A stretch of 64,000 bases of DNA from NCBI GenBank assembly GCA_031180825.1, contig JAPSLM010000001.1:1-64000 (forward strand). The letters are read 5' to 3'. This stretch comes from Paenibacillus sp. Lineage in GTDB: Bacteria; Bacillota; Bacilli; Paenibacillales; NBRC-103111. The translations under genes and the position numbers were made by a program. The notes below the pieces were generated by a model. That model made no database searches, had not been told where the DNA came from, and was given only the letters and a program-made list of their open reading frames with translations. This document shows positions 44,577 through 53,701 of the stretch, in pieces. Numbering within the stretch: position 1 is the first letter of the stretch; each line of letters begins with the position of its first letter.

Positions 44577-46055
44577 ATGGAGCCACAATGGATTGCCAGC
44601 GTAGGCATCGATATCGGCACGAGCACGACCAAAATGATCGTCAGCCGTCTGAAGCTGGTGCGGACGTCAGGCGCGCTCAGTCTTCCCCGCTACGACATCG
44701 CGCAGCGGGAATTGATCTACGCGAGTCCGATCTACGGCACGCCGCTGCTCGGCGAAGAAGAGGTGGACGCGGAGCGGATCTGGGCCATTCTGGCCGAAGA
44801 GTACGAGCGGGCCGGCGTCCGCCCGGAAGAGCTGAAATCGGGCGCGGTGATCATCACTGGCGAGACGGCGACGAAAGCGAACGCGCGCCGGATCGTGCAC
44901 CTGCTGGCCGAGCGGTCGGGGGACTTCGTCGTCGCGACAGCCGGGGCCGATCTCGAAGGGCTGCTCGCCGGCAAAGGCGCCGGAGCGGACCGCCGCTCGC
45001 TGGAGGTGCGCGGCGCCGTCGCCAATATCGACATCGGCGGAGGTACGGCCAATGCGGCCGTGTTTTACCGGGGGAAAGCGGTCGGCACGGTGACGTATCA
45101 CATCGGCGGACGCCTGATCGAGCTGAACGCCGGAGGAACGGTGACGAGCGTCTCGCCCTCGATCCGCCCGTGGCTGGAGGCCGCCGGATACCGGCTGGAG
45201 CCGGGGCATACCGTCAGCTACGCTCTGCTTGAGGACCTGTGCCGGGCGATGAGCCTCGCCATGCTGGACGATTTGGCGGGTATGACAGCTCCCGAAGAGC
45301 GCGATGCGGTTCGCAAGCTGACGCTCGGCGCTCCGCTGCCGCAGGTGCCGCCGATCGAAGAATGGACGATATCCGGCGGCATCGGGCGGCTCATGGAGGA
45401 AGCGAAGCCGCAGAGCTTGGCCGAAGCCGCCAGGCATGGCGATATCGGACCGCTGCTGGCGCATACGCTCAAAGCGTGCGCCGCACGATATCCGATCCGG
45501 CTGGCGGTGCCCGCTCAGACCGTCCGGGCGACGGTCATCGGGGCAGGCATGCAGAGCACGGAAATCAGCGGGGCCACCGTGCATTTGGACCCTTCGCTGC
45601 TGCCGATCCGCAACCTCCCGGTATGCAAGCTGGAGCTGTCGCTTTCGCTGCTCGAGCAGCCGGCCTCGCTTGCCGCGGCCGTCGGACAGACGATGCAGAG
45701 CGGCGCCGCCTTGTTCGAGCGGGACGCTTCGCCGCCGTTCGCGCTGGCTGTGGCCGGGCTTGAGCATTGCGGCTACGCCTCGCTTCAGCGCTTGGCCGAC
45801 CGGCTCAGCGAAAGTTTCGCCGCCTATTTTCCGGACAGCCGGGTAATGGTCGTCGTTTGCGACACCGACATCGCCAAGGCGCTCGGGCAGTCGCTTGAAA
45901 AAAGGTTAAAGGAACGGACGAAGGTCGTCTGCATCGATCAGATCAAGGTCGAGCACGGCGACTATATCGATTTAGGGGAACCGATCGCGGGCATTATGAT
46001 TCCCGTGGTCGTCAAGACGCTGGCGTTTCACGGCAGAGAGGGGGACCGACGTTGA
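44577..46055 (+). CDS. eutA: Ethanolamine ammonia-lyase reactivase EutA
   Basis: A 492-residue actin-like ATPase that replaces damaged cobalamin in ethanolamine ammonia-lyase. Phosphate-binding motifs: SVGIDIGTSTTKMIVSRL near the start and NIDIGGGTANAAVFYRGKAV near 150. ATG 44577 is used; GTG 44565 would add four residues. It begins 19 bases after eutV and its stop overlaps the start of eutB (TTGA), which suggests coupled synthesis with its client enzyme. Confidence 0.92.
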   Translation: MEPQWIASVGIDIGTSTTKMIVSRLKLVRTSGALSLPRYDIAQRELIYASPIYGTPLLGEEEVDAERIWAILAEEYERAGVRPEELKSGAVIITGETATKANARRIVHLLAERSGDFVVATAGADLEGLLAGKGAGADRRSLEVRGAVANIDIGGGTANAAVFYRGKAVGTVTYHIGGRLIELNAGGTVTSVSPSIRPWLEAAGYRLEPGHTVSYALLEDLCRAMSLAMLDDLAGMTAPEERDAVRKLTLGAPLPQVPPIEEWTISGGIGRLMEEAKPQSLAEAARHGDIGPLLAHTLKACAARYPIRLAVPAQTVRATVIGAGMQSTEISGATVHLDPSLLPIRNLPVCKLELSLSLLEQPASLAAAVGQTMQSGAALFERDASPPFALAVAGLEHCGYASLQRLADRLSESFAAYFPDSRVMVVVCDTDIAKALGQSLEKRLKERTKVVCIDQIKVEHGDYIDLGEPIAGIMIPVVVKTLAFHGREGDRR

Positions 46056-47413
46056 AGCTGAAAACGGCTTTGCTCGGCAAAACATTTCAATTTCGCGATT
46101 TAAAAGACGTGATGGCCAAGGCGAACGAAGAAAAATCCGGAGATCAGCTCGCCGGGATCGCGGCCGAGGACGCCAAGGAACGGATGGCGGCCAAGCTGGT
46201 GCTGTCCGAGCTGACGCTGGCGGACATTCGCAACCATCCGCTGCTGCCGCCCGAAACCGATGAAGTATCGCGGGTCATCGAGGAAGGCATCAACGAGAAA
46301 ATCTATGCGGAAATCCGCAACTGGACCGTAGCCGAGCTGCGCGAAACGCTGCTGCGGCACGAGACGGGCAGCTCCGAAATACGCCGCATCAGCCGGGGGC
46401 TTACCAGCGAAATGGTAGCGGCCGCCGCCAAGCTGATGAGCAATCTCGATTTGATGCAGGCGGCGTCCAAGATGGAAGTGACGACCCACTGCAACATTAC
46501 GATCGGGCAGAAGGGCGTGCTTGCGGGCCGGGCCCAGCCGAACCACCCGACCGATAACATCCAAGGCATGAAAGCGTCATTGTTCGAAGCGTTAAGCTAC
46601 GGAATCGGGGACGCCGTCTTGGGGATCAATCCCGTCATCGATTCGGCGGACAGCGTGAAGGAGCTGTTGAACGCGACCAAAGAAGTGATGGCGAAGTGGC
46701 AAATTCCGACGCAAAACTGCGTGCTCGCCCATGTGAAGACGCAGATGCGGGCGATCCGGCAGGGCGCTCCCGCCGACATGATTTTCCAGAGCCTGGCGGG
46801 CACCGAAGCGGGCAACAAAGCGTTCGGCATCGATGTGGCGCTGCTCGACGAGGCGGACGATCTGATCCGGCGCGAAGGGACGGGAACCGGTCCGAATCTG
46901 TGGTACTTCGAGACGGGGCAGGGCTCCGAGCTGTCCGCCGAGGCGCATTACGGCATCGACCAGGTGACGCTCGAATCGCGGTGCTACGGACTCGCAAGAA
47001 AATATAACCCGTTCATGGTCAACACGGTTGTCGGCTTCATCGGACCGGAATATTTGTACGATTCGAAGCAGGTCATCCGCGCCGGACTGGAAGACCATTT
47101 CATGGGCAAGCTGCAGCAGCTGCCGATGGGCGTGGACGTCTGCTATACGAACCATATGAAAGCGGACCAGAACGACATGGACAATTTGTCCGTGCTGCTG
47201 ACCGCCGCCGGCGTCAACTTCATTATCGGCGTGGCGATGGCGGACGACTGCATGCTGAATTACCAGTCCACGAGCTTTCACGATATCGCCACGCTGCGGG
47301 AAATGACGGGGCGCCGCCCCGCGCCGGAATTCGAGCGCTGGCTGGTCAAGATGGGCATTATGGAAAACGGACGCCTGACCCCGCTGGCCGGGGATCCGAC
47401 CCTGTTCATGTAA
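46052..47413 (+). CDS. eutB: Ethanolamine ammonia-lyase large subunit EutB
   Basis: A 453-residue TIM-barrel large subunit of the adenosylcobalamin-dependent ammonia-lyase that splits ethanolamine into acetaldehyde and ammonia. Conserved stretches: IGQKGVLAGRAQPNHPTDNI, FQSLAGTEAGNKAFGIDVAL, WYFETGQGSELSAEAH and GVDVCYTNHMKADQNDMDNL. It starts with TTG at 46052, overlapping eutA, with GAGAGGGGG upstream. It works with EutC, encoded 36 bases on. Confidence 0.96.
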   Translation: MKLKTALLGKTFQFRDLKDVMAKANEEKSGDQLAGIAAEDAKERMAAKLVLSELTLADIRNHPLLPPETDEVSRVIEEGINEKIYAEIRNWTVAELRETLLRHETGSSEIRRISRGLTSEMVAAAAKLMSNLDLMQAASKMEVTTHCNITIGQKGVLAGRAQPNHPTDNIQGMKASLFEALSYGIGDAVLGINPVIDSADSVKELLNATKEVMAKWQIPTQNCVLAHVKTQMRAIRQGAPADMIFQSLAGTEAGNKAFGIDVALLDEADDLIRREGTGTGPNLWYFETGQGSELSAEAHYGIDQVTLESRCYGLARKYNPFMVNTVVGFIGPEYLYDSKQVIRAGLEDHFMGKLQQLPMGVDVCYTNHMKADQNDMDNLSVLLTAAGVNFIIGVAMADDCMLNYQSTSFHDIATLREMTGRRPAPEFERWLVKMGIMENGRLTPLAGDPTLFM

Positions 47414-47449
47414 CCATTCGTATAACGCTGCGAGAGGAGGAGAGACGCG

Positions 47450-48427
47450 ATGACCATTTCATTGGACCGGCTCGTCGATCAAGTGATGGCGGAGCTGGAG
47501 AAGAAGCTTGGAGCGGGCGCGGCCGGCTTGGCGGGCACAAAAGACGCGCCGGCTCCCAAAAGCACAGCGGACGCAGGCGATTCAAAGCAAGCCGCGGCCC
47601 CAAGCACGGGTGGCGGAAGCCAAAAGGATGCGCGCCAAACTCCTGCGATGGACGCCGGGTCCCATGCGGAGGAGCCGGGTATCCTTGGCTTCGGCGAACA
47701 GGCAGCGCATAATGTCCCGAATCCGAAGTGGGCCGAAGGCATGAACGAGCTGCTGGCCAGCACGCCCGCGCGGATCGGCGTATGGCGGGCGGGAACGCGG
47801 CCGCTGACCCGGGAAGTGCTCAAATTCCGCTGCGATCATGCCGCCGCCGTCGATTCCATATACGGCGAGGTCAATCAAGCGGTGCTGGACGAATTCGGCA
47901 TGTTTACCGTGGAGACGCGCTACGGGAACACGGAAAACTATTTGAAGCGTCCGGACATGGGCCGCATCGTGATGGACGAGGGCATCGAGCTGATCCGCAA
48001 GCGGTGCGTCATGAAGCCGCAGGTGCAGGTGGTCGTCTCGGACGGCTTGAGCGCGAACGCGGTCGATGCCAATTTGCGCGACGTCTATCCGTCCTTGCTG
48101 GATTCGCTCGAGGCGTACGGCTTGAAAACCGGCACTCCGTTTTTCGTGCGCGGCGGGCGTGTGGCCGTCATGGACCAGATCGGCGAGCTGCTGCAGCCGG
48201 AGGTGCTTGTGCTCTTGATCGGCGAGCGGCCGGGGCTCGTGTCGTCGAAATCGATGAGCGCCTATATGTGCTTCCGGCCCCGGCAGGGAACGGTGGAAAG
48301 CGACCGTACGGTCGTGTCCAACATTCACCGCGGAGGCACGCCTCCGGTTGAAGCGGGCGCGCATATCGGCACGATCCTGAAAAAAATGATCGAACAGCAA
48401 GCAAGCGGAGTCCGATTGGAAATCTAA
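47450..48427 (+). CDS. eutC: Ethanolamine ammonia-lyase small subunit EutC
   Basis: A 325-residue cobalamin-binding small subunit: RIGVWRAGTRPLTREVLKFR, then VVVSDGLSANAVDANL, then IGERPGLVSSKSMSAYMCFR. The first 20 residues form an amphipathic helix (ISLDRLVDQVMAELEKKLG) that looks like an encapsulation peptide. A low-complexity Ala/Gly/Ser/Asp linker of about 60 residues follows before the conserved core, longer than I would expect. GAGGAGG precedes the ATG. Adenosylcobalamin must be made elsewhere, since eutT is not in the window. Confidence 0.95.
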   Translation: MTISLDRLVDQVMAELEKKLGAGAAGLAGTKDAPAPKSTADAGDSKQAAAPSTGGGSQKDARQTPAMDAGSHAEEPGILGFGEQAAHNVPNPKWAEGMNELLASTPARIGVWRAGTRPLTREVLKFRCDHAAAVDSIYGEVNQAVLDEFGMFTVETRYGNTENYLKRPDMGRIVMDEGIELIRKRCVMKPQVQVVVSDGLSANAVDANLRDVYPSLLDSLEAYGLKTGTPFFVRGGRVAVMDQIGELLQPEVLVLLIGERPGLVSSKSMSAYMCFRPRQGTVESDRTVVSNIHRGGTPPVEAGAHIGTILKKMIEQQASGVRLEI

Positions 48428-48429
48428 CG

Positions 48430-48443
48430 AGAAAACGTTTGCA
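48430..48443 (+). promoter_or_regulatory. Second cre-like site, after eutC
   Basis: AGAAAACGTTTGCA shares AACGnTTGCA with the site at 36294 and differs from the cre consensus at two positions. It lies two bases after the eutC stop and before the transporter pair, so it could act as a roadblock or belong to a local promoter. Confidence 0.3.
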
Positions 48444-48527
48444 AGTAAAGACATGTTCACAGACGAACCCGCATAACCGTGAAGAGAGCTTGCCAATGGA
48501 GCGCGCCGGGGAGGGAGGTGAGACTGC

Positions 48528-48656
48528 ATGGCTATGACGACCGGAATCGCATTGATTGCCGTCACTTGCTTGTTTGCTTTGTGGATTGTCCGGCTTGCCG
48601 GAAACAGCATTCGGACCTATGACGAAAGCGAGCATGAAAGCTTCCTCGGAAAATAA
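48528..48656 (+). CDS. 42-residue membrane protein, probable permease subunit
   Basis: A 42-residue single-pass protein: helix GIALIAVTCLFALWIVRLAG at about 6-25, then a short acidic tail (TYDESEHESFLGK). The start is convincing: GGGAGGTGAG lies six bases upstream. It lies 58 bases before the APC permease. Very small membrane proteins encoded next to transporters are known as accessory subunits (for example MetS with NSS-family importers), so a stabilising or regulatory subunit of the permease is likely. No direct evidence of function. Confidence 0.7.
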   Translation: MAMTTGIALIAVTCLFALWIVRLAGNSIRTYDESEHESFLGK

Positions 48657-48714
48657 GCCGACCGGACCTTCCACTGTCATCCTGTTGTTATCCTTATGAA
48701 GGAGGCTGGGAACC

Positions 48715-50292
48715 ATGAGCGAACATCTCCATCATCACGACAAGGACAAACAAGACTTGAACAAGTTCGGTTACGCGCAGGAGCTGCTGCGCAGTATGGG
48801 CGGTTTTTCCAACTTTGCGATTTCGTTCTCGATCATCTCCATCTTGACCGGCGCGGTATCTTTATACGGTCACGGCTTAATGTACGGCGGGCCGGGCATG
48901 ATGGGCTTCGGCTGGCCGATCGTTGCGCTGTTCGTCATGTTCGTAGCGGCCGCTATGGCGGAGCTGGCTTCCGCAATTCCTACGGCCGGGGCGCTGTACC
49001 ACTGGGCGGCGATCCTCAAGAACAAGCGCTGGGGCTGGTACACGGCGTGGATCAACCTGATCGGACAGATCGGCATCGTCGCCGGGATTGACTACTCCGT
49101 CGCACTCTTCGCCGATCCGCTGCTTGCCGGCGTATTCGGCTACACCTCCAACAATACGACCGTCCTGATCGCCTTCACGGTCATTCTGCTTACCCACGGC
49201 ATCCTCAATCACATCGGCATCCGAATCGTCGCCAAGCTCAACGATTTTTCCGCGTGGTACCACATTATCATTGTCGCAGTACTTGTCGTATCGCTGGCCT
49301 TTTTTACGAAAAACGGCTTGAACAGCGTCGATTACTTATTCAAGGTGGGCGAGACGTTCTCCGACAAGCCGTACCTGTTCGCCTTCCTGATCGGGCTGCT
49401 GCAAGCGCAGTGGACGTTTACGGGCTACGACGCCTCCGCCCATACGATCGAGGAGACGATCAATCCCCGCGTCCGCGCGCCTTGGGGCATCTTCACCTCG
49501 GTGGCGTATTCGTTTGCCATCGGCTTCCTGATGCTCGCCTTCGTCACGCTCTCGATCAAGGACGCCGCGGCCGCCGCCGGCTCCGAGAACGCGTTTATTT
49601 ATGTGATCAGCCAAGCGCTGGGCGGCACCTTCGGGTCCGTCGTGCTGTGGCTCGTTACCGCCGCGATGTGGTTTTGCGGCTTGTCCTCGATTACTTCCTT
49701 TTCCCGGATGATGTACGCCTTCTCGCGCGACAAAGGCATGCCGTTCAGCGGCCAATGGGCGCAAATCTCCAAAAAATTCCGCACGCCCGCCAAAGCCATC
49801 TGGCTGGCAATTATTCTTTCGTTCCTGCTGGCTTTCGTCGATTACATCATCAAGACGGTTAATCCGGACGCGGCCTATACGACGATCGCGTTTCTGACCG
49901 CCGTTAGCGTCGTCGGCTTGTACGTGGCCTATGGCATCCCGATTTGGCTGAAACTCCGCGCGAAGGCGCAGGGACGGTTTCAGGAAAAGCATCTCGGCCC
50001 GTGGAACCTCGGCAAGTACAGCGATTTCGTTTCCGTGGTATCCTTGATCTGGATCGTCTTCATCTGCATCGTGATGGTCATACCGCCTAACGAAACGGCC
50101 GGCTATGCGCTCGCCGCCATGCTGATCCTGCTTGTGATCATGGATGTCGCTTATTACAAAAATCATTTCCCCGGTCCGCTGGCTGCGCTGAATACGTCGA
50201 TGGAAGACATTTTGCGGCGCGAACGGGAATTGGAGCAAGCGGGAAGCCTCGGCCCGGCTCGGGTTTTTCGCACAAAGCTTGATAGGACATAA
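48715..50292 (+). CDS. APC-family permease, probable ethanolamine importer
   Basis: A 525-residue, 12-helix transporter of the APC superfamily, closest in feel to the amino-acid/choline (ACT) group: MGGFSNFAISFSIISILTG, the helix-1/helix-3 region PTAGALYHWAAILKNKRWGW, and FTGYDASAHTIEET in helix 6. The N-terminus has a His-rich stretch (EHLHHHDKDK). AAGGAGG precedes the ATG. Its place at the end of the eut operon, with no eutH nearby, suggests that it imports ethanolamine. The substrate is inferred from context. Confidence 0.85.
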   Translation: MSEHLHHHDKDKQDLNKFGYAQELLRSMGGFSNFAISFSIISILTGAVSLYGHGLMYGGPGMMGFGWPIVALFVMFVAAAMAELASAIPTAGALYHWAAILKNKRWGWYTAWINLIGQIGIVAGIDYSVALFADPLLAGVFGYTSNNTTVLIAFTVILLTHGILNHIGIRIVAKLNDFSAWYHIIIVAVLVVSLAFFTKNGLNSVDYLFKVGETFSDKPYLFAFLIGLLQAQWTFTGYDASAHTIEETINPRVRAPWGIFTSVAYSFAIGFLMLAFVTLSIKDAAAAAGSENAFIYVISQALGGTFGSVVLWLVTAAMWFCGLSSITSFSRMMYAFSRDKGMPFSGQWAQISKKFRTPAKAIWLAIILSFLLAFVDYIIKTVNPDAAYTTIAFLTAVSVVGLYVAYGIPIWLKLRAKAQGRFQEKHLGPWNLGKYSDFVSVVSLIWIVFICIVMVIPPNETAGYALAAMLILLVIMDVAYYKNHFPGPLAALNTSMEDILRRERELEQAGSLGPARVFRTKLDRT

Positions 50293-50300
50293 GATGCAAA

Positions 50301-50341
50301 AAAAGCCTCATGCCGGGCGGAATAGCCGGTGTAAGGCTTTT
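50301..50341. terminator. Bidirectional terminator after the eut operon
   Basis: A hairpin with A/T flanks: AAAAGCCTCATGCCGG pairs with CCGGTGTAAGGCTTTT with one or two mismatches. It serves both the plus-strand eut operon and the convergent LysR gene. Confidence 0.75.
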
Positions 50342-50359
50342 GAGCTTGCACGGACCGAA

Positions 50360-51271
50360 TCAAACCGTATGTTCTTCGTAGGACCAATTCTTCGCATGTC
50401 TTAGCGTGATGTCGATAAACGCGGCCAGGGCCGGGGAGAGCCATTTGTTTTTATGATAAATCATTTGAGAGAACACCTTGCTGAAGCTTCCTTCGACCGG
50501 AATGAGCTTGAGCTTATGCTCCCGCAGCTCCTCCGTGACGGTCATCAGGGGCAGGCAGGCGAAGCCCAAGCCGCTGGCGACGCAGCGTTTCATCGCTTCG
50601 ATGCTCCAGAGCTCCATAATGTGCGACGGGGTGATGTGCCGGTCTCGCAAATACTCTTCAAACATCGTCCGGTAGCTGCAGTCCCGCTCATTGGCAATGA
50701 GGCACTCTTCCAGCGTCCGGTTGTGATAACGGCTGTCCAAGGCGTAGATCGGGTGGTCGGGACTTCCGACGACGACAATCGGCTCTTCCGCCAAAGAATG
50801 AACGACCAGATCGGATTCCAGAAGCTCCGGGAGGATGAGAAAGGCGACATCCGCGTCCCCGGTAAGCAGCGCTCGTTTGTTGGTCCGGCACGTCGCGTTG
50901 CTCAGCTTGATGCTCACATGCGGGAATTGTTTTCGATACTCGCTTAAAATCGGCTCCAGACGATAGACGGTCAGCGATTCCGGGGCGGCGATCCGCAGCT
51001 CTCCTTTCAACTCTCCCGTTTCGTTGGCCATATTTTCGATTTTCTCATACGTTTTCAGCATTTCCTGCGAATACTGCAGAAGGCGGCTTCCGGTCTCCGT
51101 CAGACGAATTTTTCGTCCCAGCCGTTCGAACAAAGGGGCGCCCAAATGGGCTTCCAGCGCTTGAATGTGCGAGGTGACGGTAGACTGGGTGTATCCCAAT
51201 TGCTCTGCCGCATGAGTGAAGCTGCCGCACTCGATAATTTTTTTGAAGGTGACAAAATGACGTATTTCCAT
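50360..51271 (-). CDS. LysR-family transcriptional regulator
   Basis: A 303-residue LysR regulator: an N-terminal helix-turn-helix (FTHAAEQLGYTQSTVTSHIQ, then GAPLFERLGRKIRLTETG) and a periplasmic-binding-like effector domain (LRIAAPESLTVYRLEPIL to PLMTVTEELREHKLKLIP). It is divergent from an MFS transporter gene with 164 bases between starts, the classic layout for a regulator and its target. The inducer is unknown. Confidence 0.92.
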   Translation of the reverse strand: MEIRHFVTFKKIIECGSFTHAAEQLGYTQSTVTSHIQALEAHLGAPLFERLGRKIRLTETGSRLLQYSQEMLKTYEKIENMANETGELKGELRIAAPESLTVYRLEPILSEYRKQFPHVSIKLSNATCRTNKRALLTGDADVAFLILPELLESDLVVHSLAEEPIVVVGSPDHPIYALDSRYHNRTLEECLIANERDCSYRTMFEEYLRDRHITPSHIMELWSIEAMKRCVASGLGFACLPLMTVTEELREHKLKLIPVEGSFSKVFSQMIYHKNKWLSPALAAFIDITLRHAKNWSYEEHTV

Positions 51272-51362
51272 GGTTACACCAGCCTTACGGAAAGTTCTGG
51301 TCCCATCCTATCATAAAAATCAATGGATAGGTTCAATAATTTCAATTTTACCGATGACGCTA

Positions 51363-51381
51363 ATTATCGTATCGTAATAAT
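51363..51381. promoter_or_regulatory. Candidate LysR box
   Basis: ATTATCGTATCGTAATAAT has inverted arms ATTAT/ATAAT and contains the T-N11-A pattern. It lies between the LysR and MFS genes, 55 bases before the MFS start. Confidence 0.35.
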
Positions 51382-51435
51382 ACCGCCAAGAGGCCGGCGG
51401 CAGAATGCATTTTGTTGATAAGAGGGTGGAGGAGG

Positions 51436-52707
51436 ATGAAAAGCGGACCGGGGCCATCCCGCATGTATTATGGGTGGGTTGTCGTTTTAATCGTATTTGT
51501 AACCTTGCTGGTATCGGCGGGAATCCGTTCCGTTCCGAGCCTGTTTATGCTTCCTTTTCAGGAGGAGTTTGGCTGGAGCCGTTCCGATATATCGACGGTC
51601 GTAGCGACCAATATTCTCTTGTACGGTTTAATCGGGCCTTTTGCGGCAGCATGGATGGAGAAGCTGGGGATTCGCCGGACGATGGCGGTCTCGCTGCTGC
51701 TTCTGGCCGTGAGCCTGTCCTTGACTCCCTTCATGACTTCTTTGTGGCAGTTTGAGCTGGTATGGGGGATCGTGGCGGGCATCGGAACGGGTACACTCGC
51801 CAATGTGCTTGGCGTAACAGTAGCCAACCGGTGGTTTGTCAAACGAAAAGGGTTAGTCGTTGGGATGCTTACCGCAAGCGCGGCTACGGGACAGCTGCTG
51901 TTCCTGCCTTTGCTTGCCAAAATCACGGAAGAGCTCGGCTGGCGGTATTCCGCTTATGCGGCGGTGGCCGTCCTTCTGGTATTGCTGCCGGTTGTCGTCA
52001 TCTGGATGCGGAATCATCCGTATGAGGTGGGCTCCGCTCCTTATGGCGAGGAGCAATTGGTGAAGCCGAGTCCGTTTCGCGGGAACTTGTTCCTGGAGCC
52101 GCTGATCTCGCTTCGTTTGGCTTCCCGCAGCTTCACCTTTTGGCTGTTGGCGGGCACGTTCTTTTTCTGCGGCTTCACGACGAACGGGTTAATCGGGACG
52201 CATCTGATCCCCGCCTGCGGCGATTTCGATATTTCGATGGTAACCGGTGCCGGACTTCTCGCGCTGATGGGTGTTTTTGATCTGATCGGCACCACGCTGT
52301 CCGGCTGGCTTTCCGACCGCTTCGACAACCGGTGGCTTCTGTTCTGGTATTACGCGCTCCGGGGTCTTTCACTTATTTACTTGCCGCAGGCCTTGGGGCT
52401 GGGTCCGACGCATCTGCTTGTGTTCGCCGTATTTTACGGCCTCGATTGGATCGCGACCGTTCCGCCGACGGTGAAGCTTACGACGGATGCTTTCGGTAAA
52501 GAACGCGCAGGCATGATTTTCGGCTGGGTTGTGGTCGCCCACCAGATCGGCGCGTCGACGGCCGCTTATTCGGCGGGCGTTTTGCGCGATTGGCTGGGCA
52601 GTTATACGCTGACGTTTATGTTGGCGGGCGTGACCTGCTTCATCGCCGCTTTCATGTCCGTCAGGATTCAAGCCGCCGGCCGGCGGAAAGTCGCGGCGGC
52701 CGGCTGA
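51436..52707 (+). CDS. MFS transporter
   Basis: A 423-residue major-facilitator protein with 12 predicted helices. The first begins MYYGWVVVLIVFVTLLVSAG and the region resembles the monocarboxylate/oxalate-formate exchanger type (LPFQEEFGWSRSDISTV). The MFS motif between helices 8 and 9 is present (GWLSDRFDNRWLL). ATG 51436 is used, with GAGGG ten bases upstream; a TTG at 51412 is possible. It is divergent from the LysR regulator. The substrate is not predictable, but an organic acid is plausible. Confidence 0.85.
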   Translation: MKSGPGPSRMYYGWVVVLIVFVTLLVSAGIRSVPSLFMLPFQEEFGWSRSDISTVVATNILLYGLIGPFAAAWMEKLGIRRTMAVSLLLLAVSLSLTPFMTSLWQFELVWGIVAGIGTGTLANVLGVTVANRWFVKRKGLVVGMLTASAATGQLLFLPLLAKITEELGWRYSAYAAVAVLLVLLPVVVIWMRNHPYEVGSAPYGEEQLVKPSPFRGNLFLEPLISLRLASRSFTFWLLAGTFFFCGFTTNGLIGTHLIPACGDFDISMVTGAGLLALMGVFDLIGTTLSGWLSDRFDNRWLLFWYYALRGLSLIYLPQALGLGPTHLLVFAVFYGLDWIATVPPTVKLTTDAFGKERAGMIFGWVVVAHQIGASTAAYSAGVLRDWLGSYTLTFMLAGVTCFIAAFMSVRIQAAGRRKVAAAG

Positions 52708-52765
52708 CGGGGCTGCCGGGTCCGGCGTAAAGGACGGGCGGTATTTATCCGAATTCCCGCTTGCA

Positions 52766-53323
52766 TCAGAGCGCCAAGCCTTGCTCGATTTTGCCGACCA
52801 TGCCTTCGATCCACTGCCGCTCCGCTTCCAGCCGCGCCGAGAAGAGGCGTAAATTTTCGCTTAAGTACGGCGGAGCATTGGCGGGAAAAAGGTTGAAATC
52901 GGCAGTGGCATTAAAGCTCTCGATATCGGCGCGGAGCAGGTTGATCCGCCGGCGGAAGGCGCCGAGCAGATGATCCTTCGAAATACAGTTCATGAACATC
53001 AGCGCGATGTGGAACGAATCGAACCCCGGCTGGTATTCCCAGATGGCCTTATCCAGCAGCCGTTCGAATTCCTGCCTTCCCTTATCGGTTAATTGATAAG
53101 CGATTCGGGCGGGTCCTTTTTTATTTTCGACGGTTTTCGGGGCAGAGGCCGTTTCCGCAAGCCCTTCGGAAGCCATTTTATTCAGCGCAAAATAGATGGA
53201 CCCGTAAGCGATGTTCGCCCACTTGCCGGCATGCCAAGCTTCCAGCTCCTTGCGCACGTCGTATCCGTGAATCGGTTGACGTTTCAGCAGAACGCCCAGA
53301 ATGAGCAGACGGGTTGACGACAT
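52766..53323 (-). CDS. PadR-family transcriptional regulator
   Basis: A 185-residue PadR regulator: an N-terminal winged helix (LLILGVLLKRQPIHGYDVRK, then YGSIYFALNKMASEGL) and a C-terminal helical dimer domain (FHIALMFMNCISKDHLLGAF). It starts behind GGAGGG, nine bases before the ATG. It is convergent with the MFS gene and has nothing intact directly upstream; the next gene on the same strand is the frameshifted nitroreductase-like gene. Its target is not obvious. Confidence 0.9.
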   Translation of the reverse strand: MSSTRLLILGVLLKRQPIHGYDVRKELEAWHAGKWANIAYGSIYFALNKMASEGLAETASAPKTVENKKGPARIAYQLTDKGRQEFERLLDKAIWEYQPGFDSFHIALMFMNCISKDHLLGAFRRRINLLRADIESFNATADFNLFPANAPPYLSENLRLFSARLEAERQWIEGMVGKIEQGLAL

Positions 53324-53701
53324 GATTCGTGTCCCTCCGGAATGGATATGGTCGAGCTACTTATTACACTTATTGATCATAAAGCAAAATGATTGTTTTT
53401 GCAAAATTTTCCAAACGGTCGTTGAAGAAAAAATCAGACGTTTCCGGATAAGGTGCCGGAGGGGCGGCCGGCGAAGGGCCAGCGATTCGCGTGGCGGCGC
53501 AGCGCGCAAAGGAAGAAGACGCCGGGGAATTGGAAGCGCTTTGCGAGGAGGCGGCGCGCGGTACGGCCGTTTCGATGCCGGAACGGCGGACGGATACGGC
53601 TGGCTGGCGGTCAATTCATAGGCATAAGGGCGCCCCCTTCAGGCGGCTGGCGCTTGTTCGGCCCAGGCGGGAGGGGGCGGTCTTGTACGTGCGAGCGAAC
53701 C
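53324..53701. other. Gene-free GC-rich stretch
   Basis: No supportable gene. The first 80 bases are AT-rich, as expected for the PadR promoter. The remainder is very GC-rich, with short open frames in all phases but no ribosome-binding site or family-like motif; a decayed gene is possible. Confidence 0.45.
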
